Assembly (NCBI GenBank): GCA_965267535.1
Contig: OZ254082.1
Span: forward strand, 1,798,001 to 1,862,000
DNA from: CAXBNB01 sp965267535
GTDB taxonomy: Bacteria; Bacteroidota; Bacteroidia; Cytophagales; Cyclobacteriaceae
Direction of reading: 5' to 3'
Length of the DNA stretch: 64,000 bases
The position numbers were made by a program, and so were the translations under genes. Positions 1 through 8,243 of the stretch are shown piece by piece. The notes under the pieces are model-generated. The model was not told where the DNA came from. It saw only the letters and a list, made by a program, of their open reading frames with translations, and did not search any database. Every line of letters begins with the position of its first letter. Within the stretch, counting starts at the first letter, position 1.

Positions 1-2
1 CG

Positions 3-629
3 GGTATGGGTGGAAGGCGTCACTATGGGCGCTCCTACTTTCAGGGTAAAATGACTTTGGAAATTACCAAGTCAGATCTGGTTGATTACAAAAACGGAAA
101 ACTTACACGGGACGAGTTGGTAGAGAAAATACGCATAAGCGAAAGTGATGAGAATCAGGAAACAGTTAAAGACCTGGAATTGTTTTCTACAATATTTGAA
201 AGGCTCTATGAGCACGATTTGGCAGAAACCTACTACATCTCCCGGGGGCTGCACTACGAACGACTGGGCAATTTTGGGGTGATCTACACCATGAAAGTAT
301 ACTCATCGAAGGAAAACGACGGCACATTTAGTCTGCCCACTCAAAACCTGCATGGGCTTACGCTGGAGCAACGCAACAGGAAGGTGGAGGAAATGTACCC
401 GATCTTTGAAGCAGAACTGAAAGAAAATATTCTCGAATATGCCAAAACAATAAAAAGTCTGGCGCCATCAGAAACGTTACTTTTTCAGGTGACACTTACC
501 GAATGCAAAGGCTGTAAAATGCCCGAACGCATAGATGTGTCTGTAACCCAATCTGTCTTGGCAGATTATGATGCCGGCAAAATCTCCAAAAATGCTGCGC
601 TCAATAAAATCAGAGTGAAAAAATACTAA
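3..629 (+). CDS. hypothetical protein with two copies of a short C-terminal motif, 5' truncated by window edge
   Basis: The family was not recognised. The frame is open to the left edge, so the N-terminus probably lies outside the window; the first Met codons inside are at 6 and 51. The visible part is about 207 residues, hydrophilic, with no membrane segment. Two segments resemble each other: one near the N-terminal end (SDLVDYKNGKLTRDELVEKI) and one at the very C-terminus (SVLADYDAGKISKNAALNKI), both of the form S-x-L-x-D-Y-x-x-G-K-[LI]-[ST]. Between them is a predicted mixed helix/strand region containing CKGC. A terminator-like stem-loop and a repeat fragment follow the stop codon. The protein could be the tail of a larger regulatory or periplasmic protein, but no function can be assigned. 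Confidence 0.65.
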   Translation, partial: GMGGRRHYGRSYFQGKMTLEITKSDLVDYKNGKLTRDELVEKIRISESDENQETVKDLELFSTIFERLYEHDLAETYYISRGLHYERLGNFGVIYTMKVYSSKENDGTFSLPTQNLHGLTLEQRNRKVEEMYPIFEAELKENILEYAKTIKSLAPSETLLFQVTLTECKGCKMPERIDVSVTQSVLADYDAGKISKNAALNKIRVKKY

Positions 630-631
630 TC

Positions 632-694
632 CTACTTTGTTAGATTCGGGAATAGCGTAAAACCAGACAGGTTTAATGACCACAAAAGCCTAAA
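632..694 (-). repeat. inverted partial copy of the dispersed intergenic repeat
   Basis: Read on the minus strand, this stretch matches 14925-14986 of the larger copy. It shares the block TTTAATGACCACAAAAGCCT exactly and the ACTTTGT and ATTCG blocks with a few mismatches. It begins just after the stop codon of the preceding gene. The central palindrome (AAACCTGTCAGGTTT in the full copy) is present with one substitution. Confidence 0.7.
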
Positions 695-728
695 TACAGA
701 TTCCTTATCAGGAAAAGATCAAAGATAG

Positions 729-754
729 AAAAGGGAGTAAGTATACTCTCTTTT
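729..754 (+). terminator. probable intrinsic terminator
   Basis: An 11-bp stem (AAAAGGGAGTA paired with TACTCTCTTTT, one G-U pair) with a 4-nt loop, followed by a T-rich tail. It lies about 100 bp after the first gene and before the metallophosphoesterase gene. The rest of 755-916 shows no gene. Confidence 0.55.
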
Positions 755-916
755 CTTATTTATGTGGTTTATTGACCTGCAGGTTATTTTGGCAGGGACA
801 TTGCTAAAAAGGTTGATCAAAAGATAAAACGCACTTAATAGAACTACAGCATTGGTTTGAGCCAATTAGCGTAATATTACTTTCTTTTTGAAACCGTAAC
901 GGATACAATCAACCGA

Positions 917-2512
917 ATGACCAATATGAAAACTATAATGAACCTGGCCGCATGCTTGTGGCTTTGTCTTGGCGTGTCGTACGCACAGGAAATTATCGAG
1001 ATCAAACCCTACCTGCAGGATGCTACGCCTGAGTCTATCAAAATCATGTGGCAAACCAATCAGGGAGAAGAAAGCCTGGTAGAGTGGGGGACTACACCCA
1101 AATTGGGAAAGAAGACCACCGGCCAGTCGATGGACATTAATTTCACACAGGTGCGACTGCATGAAGTGCAGCTTACCGGCCTAAAGCGATATACCACCTA
1201 CTACTACAGGGTGAAAACCGGTAAAGCCAAATCAGACATATACCAATTTAAAACACCGCCTTTTGCCAGCGACAAAAAGAGTTTTAACCTGGTCGCTATG
1301 AGCGATATGCAAAAAGACCATCAAAACCCGGATAAGTTTTATGAAGTGGTAAATGAAGGAGTGTTGGCTTACCTCAAAAAAGAGTTTGGAGGAGAATTGC
1401 CCAACAACCTGGCCTTGGTGATGATTCCCGGTGACCTGGTGGAAAATGGAACGAAGTACGAACAGTGGCAGAATGATTTTTTTAATCCTGCCGAAAACCT
1501 CTTCGCCAATGTGCCGGTATATCCTGTGCCCGGCAACCACGAAAAAAACTCGGCTTTTTACTTCAAGTATTTTTCTTTGCCCAAAAATGGTTCGCCGGAG
1601 TATGCTGAGCACTGGTGGTACAAAGACTATGGCAATGTACGATTGATAGGTCTGGACTCCAACTACGGTTATAGAAACAGCTATCAGCTCGACTGGCTGA
1701 AAAATCTGCTGGATCAGACAGCCAACAACGAAGAGGTAGACTTTGTGTTTGCTCAGCTGCACCATCCGCACAAATCTGAACTGTGGATACCCGGCGAAGA
1801 AGACTTTACCGGGCAGGTAGTAAAAGAACTGGAAAAATTCAGTACCCGTACGGGAAAACCCAGCATACATTTTTTTGGTCATACACACGGCTACTCACGC
1901 GGACAGTCCAAAGAACACAAGCACCTTTGGGTAAATGTGGCGTCAGCGGGGGGAGCTATCGACAATTGGGGCGAATTTGAAGGTCGCGACTATGATGAAT
2001 TTACCGTCACCCAGGATGAATATGGTTTTGTGATGGTGGAGGTAGACCCCAACTATGGCGACCCTAAGTTTACCCTGAAACGTATTAGCCGTGGCAATGA
2101 AGAAAACCCCAGAGACAATGAATTGAGGGACAGTATAACTGTATGGAAAAACGATAAAAAACCGAATGCACCGCAGCTCGTGTCTCCGGTAGGCGATAAT
2201 AATGTGCCTTTTACAGGTACCATGCTAAAAGCCGAAAAGTATAGCAGTAAGCATGAAGGAACCATACATGCAGCATCACATTGGCAGGTATCTACCTCAA
2301 AGGAATTTGAAAAACCTGTGGTAGACAGCTGGAAACAGCACGAAAACTGGTACTACAAGGAGAATCGCCAAAAAGACGATGACCTCACAGATGAAAAGAC
2401 AAGAAGGCTAAGACCCAACACCACGTACTACTGGAGAGTACGCTATCGCGATCAGCACCTCAACTGGAGCGAGTGGTCGGATGTGGCCAGTTTTACTACC
2501 GGCGATAAGTAA
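917..2512 (+). CDS. secreted metallophosphoesterase with purple acid phosphatase-like N-terminal domain
   Basis: A predicted exported phosphoesterase of 531 aa. The N-terminus carries a signal peptide ending near SYAQ; ATG codons at 917 and 926 are both possible starts. Residues about 25-115 look like the fibronectin III-like domain of purple acid phosphatases. The calcineurin-like core follows with SDMQ, GDLVENG, GNHEK, HHPH and GHTH, the metal ligands of a two-metal phosphoesterase. The C-terminal 100 residues resemble another fibronectin-type fold ending in a WSEWSD segment, perhaps for binding or sorting. The substrate is unknown; organic phosphate scavenging is a fair guess. The gene stands alone between a stem-loop and a repeat/terminator. 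Confidence 0.9.
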   Translation: MTNMKTIMNLAACLWLCLGVSYAQEIIEIKPYLQDATPESIKIMWQTNQGEESLVEWGTTPKLGKKTTGQSMDINFTQVRLHEVQLTGLKRYTTYYYRVKTGKAKSDIYQFKTPPFASDKKSFNLVAMSDMQKDHQNPDKFYEVVNEGVLAYLKKEFGGELPNNLALVMIPGDLVENGTKYEQWQNDFFNPAENLFANVPVYPVPGNHEKNSAFYFKYFSLPKNGSPEYAEHWWYKDYGNVRLIGLDSNYGYRNSYQLDWLKNLLDQTANNEEVDFVFAQLHHPHKSELWIPGEEDFTGQVVKELEKFSTRTGKPSIHFFGHTHGYSRGQSKEHKHLWVNVASAGGAIDNWGEFEGRDYDEFTVTQDEYGFVMVEVDPNYGDPKFTLKRISRGNEENPRDNELRDSITVWKNDKKPNAPQLVSPVGDNNVPFTGTMLKAEKYSSKHEGTIHAASHWQVSTSKEFEKPVVDSWKQHENWYYKENRQKDDDLTDEKTRRLRPNTTYYWRVRYRDQHLNWSEWSDVASFTTGDK

Positions 2513-2537
2513 ATGTAGGTAGATACGAGAGCGTATC

Positions 2538-2774
2538 TAACGTTCAAAGGATTACTTGTTGATTTTATGTTGCACGGAAAATCGTGCATTTTGCTCAAAA
2601 AAGCTTGCATCAAATAAGAATTACCTACAATAAAAACTGTTTTGTCAAGTCGAGCTAAGAGGGGCGACACCTGTCAGGTTTTAGCTGTTGCCGAATAGGA
2701 CAGGAGTAGTATTAAAAACTGCTTTAAATCGCTTGGCCTTCATGTACAGACAAATGTGTTTCTAAGTAGAGCCT
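2538..2774 (+). repeat. dispersed intergenic repeat, copy A
   Basis: About 237 bp that align along their whole length with 14774-15048. Shared blocks include TAACGTTCAAAGGATT, TCGTGCATTTTGCTCAAA, ACTGTTTTGTCAAGTCGAG and CTTTAAATCGCTTGGCCTTC. No open reading frame longer than chance is conserved between copies. This copy lacks about 44 bp present in copy B between two CAGGTTT motifs. Confidence 0.85.
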
Positions 2775-2779
2775 AAATA

Positions 2780-2820
2780 GGGCTGTGACGGGATGAAATT
2801 ACCCGACCAGCCCTTTTTTT
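2780..2820 (+). terminator. intrinsic terminator before miaA
   Basis: A nested hairpin (outer GGGCTG/CAGCCC, inner CGGG/CCCG) followed by seven T residues. It sits directly after repeat copy A and would end transcription coming from the metallophosphoesterase gene. Confidence 0.8.
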
Positions 2821-2893
2821 ATATATTTTTATTCGATAAAAAGACAGAAATAGGGCAGCACAGCAACAAAAACACACCTAGTTTTGCATAGGT

Positions 2894-3805
2894 ATGGAGC
2901 AGCAGACAGATAAACAACTCATAGTGGTGGTGGGGCCCACAGCGGTGGGGAAAACCGCATTGGCCATCGCCCTGGCACAGCATTTCAATACAGAGGTGAT
3001 TTCTGCAGATTCACGGCAGTTTTATAAAGAAATGACCATAGGCACAGCCAAGCCTACCCCCGAAGAACTGGCTCAGGCACCACATCATTTTATAAACAAC
3101 CTGTCTGTACAGGATGCTTATGATGCAGCACAGTTTGCACGGGAGGCAGAAACATGTCTTGCTGACTTATTTACCCGCCATGACAAAGCAGTAGTAGTGG
3201 GAGGGTCAGGTATGTATATCAAGGCTCTGTGCGAAGGTTTGGATGAGATGCCCGATGTTTCTGAAGACTTGCGTGCATCGTTAAATCAGGAGTGGGTGAA
3301 AGGCAATAAGCAGCAGTTGTTGGATGAGTTGGAAGCAGCCGATCCGGATTATTACCATACGGCCGACCTCAACAACAAACAACGGGTAACCCGGGCTCTC
3401 GAAATCATCCGAACGACCGGAAAACCGTATTCCTCTTTTCGAAAAGGAAATAAAAAAAATGTCAATAAAGGATATAGTGTAGTCAAGATCGGACTGGAAC
3501 GCGAAAGGTCGGCATTGTATCATTGTATCGACGCACGTATGGATCAGATGATTGCTCAGGGGTTGGAGGAAGAGGCCCGGCAATTGTATCCCCTTCGGGA
3601 GCTCAATGCCCTCCAGACTGTAGGATATCGGGAGTGGTTTGGTTATTTCGATGGGGAATATGACCGTCAGGAAGCTATACGATTGCTGAAAAGAAACTCA
3701 AGACGATACGCCAAACGACAAATGACATGGTTTAAGCGCGATGCTGAAGTGGCTTGGTTTTTTCCCGACCAATGGGATAAAATCGTTGCACATGTCATGA
3801 CATAA
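2894..3805 (+). CDS. miaA: tRNA dimethylallyltransferase
   Basis: Transfers a dimethylallyl group to N6 of A37 in tRNAs that read UNN codons; cytoplasmic. The 303-aa length is normal. The P-loop GPTAVGKT lies at residues 14-21, followed by SADSRQFYKEM (substrate-binding aspartate region), TAKP and GGSGMYIKAL. The C-terminal RRYAKRQMTWFKR motif is the usual MiaA signature. The start at 2894 is preceded by a TAGTTTTG sequence (2879-2886) that fits the Bacteroidota -7 box, which would give a very short leader. The M1-type peptidase gene starts 10 bp after the stop, suggesting co-transcription. Confidence 0.97.
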   Translation: MEQQTDKQLIVVVGPTAVGKTALAIALAQHFNTEVISADSRQFYKEMTIGTAKPTPEELAQAPHHFINNLSVQDAYDAAQFAREAETCLADLFTRHDKAVVVGGSGMYIKALCEGLDEMPDVSEDLRASLNQEWVKGNKQQLLDELEAADPDYYHTADLNNKQRVTRALEIIRTTGKPYSSFRKGNKKNVNKGYSVVKIGLERERSALYHCIDARMDQMIAQGLEEEARQLYPLRELNALQTVGYREWFGYFDGEYDRQEAIRLLKRNSRRYAKRQMTWFKRDAEVAWFFPDQWDKIVAHVMT

Positions 3806-3815
3806 ATGAAACATT

Positions 3816-5456
3816 ATGAAACAAAACATCATCATAGGGGCATTGTGGCTTGTGGTAGCAGGAGTGCTCGATGTATCTGCACAAACTTTTACCCGACAAG
3901 ATAGCCTGAGAGGCAGTATTACGCCAGAGCGATCGTGGTGGGATCTTACCTATTATCACCTGGATATAGCCGTAGATATAGATAAAAAGCAAATAGCAGG
4001 CAAAAATGTAATTCACTACAAAGTATTGTCTCCGGCAACTACCCTGCAAATAGACCTGCAGCCACCCATGCAGATCAGTAAAGTGGTACAGGAGGGAAAA
4101 GAACTTAAAGTACGCAGCGAAGGCAATGCTCACTTTGTGGAACTGGAAGCGGAACAACGACAAGACAGCCAGATGAGCCTGGAGGTGTACTATACGGGCA
4201 GCCCCAGAGAAGCTGTAAATCCACCCTGGGATTCGGGACTCACCTGGACTACCGACGACAAGGGAATGCCCTTTGTAGCTTCAACCTGCCAGGGAGAAGG
4301 AGCCAGCCTCTGGTGGCCTTGCAAAGACCATAGCTACGACGAGCCCGATAGCATGCTGATGAGTGTACGTGTGCCTAAGGGGCTGATGGATATATCCAAT
4401 GGTCGCCTGCGCCACACCGACAAACACAAAGACGGTAGTCGTACGTTTCACTGGTTTGTCTCCAATCCTATCAATAACTACGGTGTAAATATCAACATAG
4501 GCAATTACGCACATTTTAGCGACACCTATACAGGAGAGAAAGGAAAGCTAGATATGGATTATTATGTATTGAAGCAAAACCTGAAAAAAGCTAAAAAGCA
4601 GTTTGAGCAGGGAGTAAAAACCATAGAAGCACTCGAACATTGGTTTGGGCCGTATCCTTTTTATGAAGACAGTTACAAGCTGGTAGAAGTACCCTATCTG
4701 GGCATGGAGCATCAAAGCTCAGTAACCTATGGCAATGGCTATAAAAACGGCTATAGAGGCAGAGACTTAAGTGGCTCGGGCTGGGGGATGAAGTTTGACT
4801 TTATCATAGTGCACGAAACCGGCCATGAGTGGTTTGCCAATAACATTACTCATGTAGATATGGCAGACATGTGGATACATGAAAGCTTTACATCCTATTC
4901 GGAAAACCTATACCTCGACTACCATTTTGGTAAAGAAGCTTCGGCTGAATATGTAATAGGCACCCGTATAAATATAGCCAACGACAAGCCCATAATAGGC
5001 CCTTATGGAGTAAACAAAGCCGGGTCGAAGGATATGTACTACAAAGGCTCCAACATGCTACACACCCTGAGACAATGGGTACACGATGACGAAAAGTGGC
5101 GTGGTGTGTTGAGAGGATTGAATAAGACTTTTTACCACCAGACGGTAACTACTCAGCAGGTGGAAAACTACATGGCTACATCACTCGGATTGAAGCTCGA
5201 TGCATTTTTTGATCAGTACTTACGGGATAAGCGCATACCCATGCTGGAGTATTACATAAGGGAAGGAGAGTTGTTTGTGCGCTGGGCAAACTGTGTGCCT
5301 CATTTTGATATGCCGGTAGAAGTGCAGGTGGCGGGGCAGTCGCATTTTATATATCCGACTGTGCAGTGGCAGGGGGTACTGAAAAACAAGGTAGTAAAAC
5401 AAATAACCGTAGATCCCGATTACTATGTGGGGTATATGAATGTGTTGGGGAAATAA
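3816..5456 (+). CDS. M1 family metallopeptidase (aminopeptidase N-like), exported
   Basis: A zinc aminopeptidase-like protein of 546 aa with a signal peptide ending near VSAQ, so probably periplasmic or surface exposed. The zinc site HETGHEW with a downstream glutamate in WIHESF matches HExxH-x18-E of family M1. The upstream GMEH segment corresponds to the GxMEN exopeptidase motif, with His in place of Asn. The N-terminal beta-sandwich domain is present (about residues 35-240). The protein is shorter than full E. coli PepN-type enzymes because the large C-terminal helical domain is absent, as in many Bacteroidota M1 proteins. It follows miaA by 10 bp and probably shares its transcript. Confidence 0.92.
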   Translation: MKQNIIIGALWLVVAGVLDVSAQTFTRQDSLRGSITPERSWWDLTYYHLDIAVDIDKKQIAGKNVIHYKVLSPATTLQIDLQPPMQISKVVQEGKELKVRSEGNAHFVELEAEQRQDSQMSLEVYYTGSPREAVNPPWDSGLTWTTDDKGMPFVASTCQGEGASLWWPCKDHSYDEPDSMLMSVRVPKGLMDISNGRLRHTDKHKDGSRTFHWFVSNPINNYGVNINIGNYAHFSDTYTGEKGKLDMDYYVLKQNLKKAKKQFEQGVKTIEALEHWFGPYPFYEDSYKLVEVPYLGMEHQSSVTYGNGYKNGYRGRDLSGSGWGMKFDFIIVHETGHEWFANNITHVDMADMWIHESFTSYSENLYLDYHFGKEASAEYVIGTRINIANDKPIIGPYGVNKAGSKDMYYKGSNMLHTLRQWVHDDEKWRGVLRGLNKTFYHQTVTTQQVENYMATSLGLKLDAFFDQYLRDKRIPMLEYYIREGELFVRWANCVPHFDMPVEVQVAGQSHFIYPTVQWQGVLKNKVVKQITVDPDYYVGYMNVLGK

Positions 5457-5571
5457 GCCTTTTGACTATTCATCCGGTTTTTTTAGAAAAAAGAAAGGGT
5501 TGAATTAGGTTGCAAAAGAATCAAATTACACTTTTTAACTTGATGAAAACTATCAGCTGATGTGGAACGCA

Positions 5572-5586
5572 TCACAATTATTGTGA
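5572..5586. promoter_or_regulatory. palindromic operator-like site
   Basis: TCACAATTATTGTGA is a 15-bp palindrome around one central base. A second perfect palindrome, ATCAGCTGAT, lies at 5552-5561. Both lie upstream of the broken acetyltransferase and the monooxygenase operon, where a repressor or activator could bind. No regulator gene is adjacent. Confidence 0.35.
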
Positions 5587-5636
5587 AATACTCACTGGCT
5601 TCTAAGTTTCAACTCTAAACACAACTTTTTTGATAA

Positions 5637-5911
5637 ATGAAAGACTTAACAATTAAGTGGCTAAGTCTGGAAGAGGTAACAGATGCAGTCGAATTATTTG
5701 ATAACTACAGAGAATTTTATCGATGTGAGTCAGATACAAGTGCAGCCTTGAAATTTCTAACAGATAGGTTGCGTAAAATTAACCCAAGATTTTGATAGGA
5801 TCGATAAATGAGAAACCGATTGGATTTGTTCAGCTCTACCCAAATTTTTCCTCCGTAATGATGGTAAAGAGACGGATTATAAACGATTTATATGTCGTTA
5901 AAAAAGGATAG
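5637..5911 (+). pseudogene. broken GNAT-family N-acetyltransferase remnant
   Basis: The first frame (5637-5795) reads 52 aa starting MKDLTIKWLSLEEV and is interrupted by TGA. A second frame (about 5783-5911) continues with KPIGFVQLYPNFSSV and INDLYVV, which matches the middle of a family of small GNAT acetyltransferases. Adding one base in the CCC at 5783-5785 would join the frames as NPKILIGSINEKPIGF. The acetyl-CoA binding part (Q/RxxGxG/A) and everything after it are missing, because the reading frame stops seven bases before the next gene. The remnant is therefore both frameshifted and truncated. The family assignment is by recalled similarity. Confidence 0.7.
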
Positions 5912-5917
5912 AAAAAC

Positions 5918-7051
5918 ATGAAAATTGATGTTATAGGAGCTGGTATAGGTGGCTTGACAACAGCCATAGCCCTGGAAAGAAAAGGCTTCCTGTCCAGAAT
6001 TTCCGAACAAGCAGAATACATTAAACCAGTAGGAGCGGGTATTATTCTGGCCAGCAACGCCATGCAGGTATTTGAAAAGCTGGGGCTGAGAGAAACTATC
6101 GAAAAAAAAGGAAACTTCATTTCCTCTATCAATATCACCAAAACCAACCTAAAGCCCCTTTCAAAAGTAGATTTAACCTATTTTGAAGAAAAACACAACG
6201 TAAAAAACATTGCGATACACAGAGGAGTATTGCAGCAAATTTTAGTTGATGCCCTACAAACTTCCTCATTGCATCTGGGTCAAGAAATGAAGCAAATACA
6301 CAAGACGACCAACGGTTACCTTTTGGAATTTGCAAAAGGTGAAAAACGAGAAACCAATGTGCTGATAGGAGCAGATGGCTTGAAATCACAAGTCAGAAGG
6401 CAAATATTTGAAACCAATACCCTTCGAAATGCCGGGCAGATTTGCTGGAGAGGAGTTGCAGATTTCAGCCTACCGGAAGAATACCAAAGTGAATTGAATG
6501 AAGTGTGGGGAAAAAATGAGCGATTTGGGTTTGTGCAGATTGCCGAAAACAAAGTCTATTGGTACGCCTTAAAATCGCTTACAAAAGACAAAGCCATAGT
6601 CAAGGTAGATGATGTAAAACATCAATTTCACAACTGTCACCGATTAGTTAGCGACATCATATCAACCACCACCAGCGAACAAATATACATAGCCGAAATA
6701 TGGGACTTGAAACCTATACATCAATGGCATAAAGATAACATATGCTTGATAGGAGATGCAGCACATGCAACTACACCTAATATGGGGCAAGGTGCCTGCC
6801 AGGCAATAGAAGACGCATTTGTGCTCTCAGAGTGCCTGCACAAGTACGATATCAAAAGAGCATTCGAAGAGTTTCAAAAATTACGCTTGCCTAAGGCTCA
6901 TCAGGTGGTAAAAGCAAGCTGGAATATTGGCAAAATAGCACATATATCAAATTCCCTGCTGGTAATGATGCGTAATCAAATGATTCGTATGACACCTGAG
7001 TCAATAAACAGAAAACAATTCGAACACATATATCAAATTCCCAACCTATGA
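5918..7051 (+). CDS. FAD-dependent monooxygenase (PHBH/TetX-like)
   Basis: A flavin monooxygenase of 377 aa, the usual size. It has the Rossmann GAGIGG motif at residues 7-12, the DG motif in GADGLKS, and the GD motif in LIGDAAHATTPNMGQG, all typical of class A aromatic-ring or tetracycline-type hydroxylases. It is cytoplasmic with no signal peptide. The substrate cannot be read from sequence; small-molecule detoxification or secondary metabolism are both possible. Its stop codon overlaps the start of the DUF3995 gene (ATGA), so the two are translationally coupled. The gene is visibly more AT-rich than miaA and pyrE nearby. Confidence 0.93.
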   Translation: MKIDVIGAGIGGLTTAIALERKGFLSRISEQAEYIKPVGAGIILASNAMQVFEKLGLRETIEKKGNFISSINITKTNLKPLSKVDLTYFEEKHNVKNIAIHRGVLQQILVDALQTSSLHLGQEMKQIHKTTNGYLLEFAKGEKRETNVLIGADGLKSQVRRQIFETNTLRNAGQICWRGVADFSLPEEYQSELNEVWGKNERFGFVQIAENKVYWYALKSLTKDKAIVKVDDVKHQFHNCHRLVSDIISTTTSEQIYIAEIWDLKPIHQWHKDNICLIGDAAHATTPNMGQGACQAIEDAFVLSECLHKYDIKRAFEEFQKLRLPKAHQVVKASWNIGKIAHISNSLLVMMRNQMIRMTPESINRKQFEHIYQIPNL

Positions 7052-7476
7052 TACTTACCATCCTTTCAGTGTTTTTATTTATACTATTCACCCTATTAGG
7101 AGGCATACATATCTACTGGCTCTTTGGAGGAAAGTGGGGGTTAGGTAAAGTAATCCCCACTAAAACGAATGAATCTGGCACTACTAAAATCCCTAAAATA
7201 GCTACACTGATAGTAGCTGTTATACTTATTTCGTTTGGGCTGGTTTACCTGATCAAATCTGGCCTGATAGCCGTAGTAATATCTGATACAGTCATATACT
7301 ACGTAGGCTGGTTTATTCCAGTCATATTTATGTTGCGTACTATCGGAGAATTTAAATACGTAGGTCTTTTTAAGAAGATAAAGGATACTGAATTTGCAAA
7401 AGCAGATACAAAAATGTTTTCGCCATTGTGCCTGTTTATCAGTTTAGCAGGTTTGGGAATACAACTTTTGGGCTAA
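7048..7476 (+). CDS. DUF3995-type small membrane protein
   Basis: A 142-aa integral membrane protein with four predicted hydrophobic helices (about residues 3-25, 50-70, 76-98 and 123-141). The N-terminal GGIHIYWLFGGKWG segment matches the pattern of DUF3995 proteins as recalled. The function is unknown. The start overlaps the monooxygenase stop by 4 bp, so the pair is probably expressed as a unit. A bidirectional terminator follows. Confidence 0.8.
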   Translation: MILTILSVFLFILFTLLGGIHIYWLFGGKWGLGKVIPTKTNESGTTKIPKIATLIVAVILISFGLVYLIKSGLIAVVISDTVIYYVGWFIPVIFMLRTIGEFKYVGLFKKIKDTEFAKADTKMFSPLCLFISLAGLGIQLLG

Positions 7477-7587
7477 GAGAAACAGGCTCTGTAGGTCTTT
7501 TGTCATAGTCTTATTGCTAAATTGTATGTTATAATAAACTTACCCATGTGTACATCACATAGCAGCATTACCGCTATACCTAACAAC

Positions 7588-7623
7588 AAAAAAGGGATTG
7601 AAATCAGTTTCAATCCCTTTTTT
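7588..7623. terminator. bidirectional intrinsic terminator
   Basis: A perfect hairpin: AAAAAAGGGATTGAAA pairs with TTTCAATCCCTTTTTT around a 4-nt loop. The A tract on one side and the T tract on the other let it serve both the DUF3995 gene (+) and the converging pyrophosphatase gene (-). Confidence 0.92.
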
Positions 7624-7641
7624 GAATAGTTTATAATTTCA

Positions 7642-8190
7642 TCAGGACTTGATGAGGTTGTTGTAGTCCGTGATGGCTTGTTTTACAATCAGGCGTGCCA
7701 TGCTGGCATCCAAAAAGTCTTTTACTTCCACTGTCTTTTTTTCCAGTTTTTTGTAGTCTTCAAAGAAGTTTCTCAGCTCTTTCACAAAGTGTTTGGGTAG
7801 CTCGGATATGTCATTGAAGTGGTTGACACTCATGTCGTTGGCAGCTACGGCTATGATTTTGTCATCGTGCTCTCCCTGATCCAGCATTCGCATTACGCCT
7901 ATTACTTTGGCAGGCACTATGCAAAGGGGCACGATGGTGATCTGAGAAAGAATAAGGATATCCAATGGGTCATTGTCGTCGCAGTAGGTACGGGGAATAA
8001 ATCCGTAGTTAGCGGGGTAGTAGATAGAAGAGTAAAGTACTCTGTCCATTTTGAGCAACCCGCTTTCTTTGTCCAGTTCGTATTTGGCCCGGGTAGCTGT
8101 AGGTATTTCGATAATGCCATTTACTTCGTTGGGGGCATCATCACCGATTTCTACCGAGTGCCAGGGATTGTTTTCTTGTATTTTCACCAT
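7642..8190 (-). CDS. ppa: inorganic pyrophosphatase, family I
   Basis: Hydrolyses pyrophosphate to two phosphates and so drives biosynthetic reactions; soluble and Mg-dependent. The 182-aa length and the signature DDNDPLDILIL (the D-x-D-P-x-D metal-binding aspartates) identify it. IEIPTATRAKYELD near the N-terminus and YYPANYGFIPRTY are also typical of the family. It converges on the DUF3995 gene at the shared terminator. The NUDIX gene lies 53 bp upstream on the same strand. Confidence 0.96.
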   Translation of the reverse strand: MVKIQENNPWHSVEIGDDAPNEVNGIIEIPTATRAKYELDKESGLLKMDRVLYSSIYYPANYGFIPRTYCDDNDPLDILILSQITIVPLCIVPAKVIGVMRMLDQGEHDDKIIAVAANDMSVNHFNDISELPKHFVKELRNFFEDYKKLEKKTVEVKDFLDASMARLIVKQAITDYNNLIKS

Positions 8191-8243
8191 TATATGTCGT
8201 TTAGTAGTTTGTGTACTTATGCTAGTGTGCGATAGCCAATAGT

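Noticed and set aside
770..800. CCTGCAGGTTAT shared with about 29936
   Set aside because: The match is only 12 bp with unrelated flanks, so it is most likely chance and not another copy of the intergenic repeat.
1232..1888. 218-aa open frame on the minus strand
   Set aside because: It lies fully inside the metallophosphoesterase gene, whose catalytic motifs are intact; the antisense protein has no recognisable features.
7819..8235. 138-aa open frame on the plus strand
   Set aside because: It is antisense to the inorganic pyrophosphatase gene and has no independent support.
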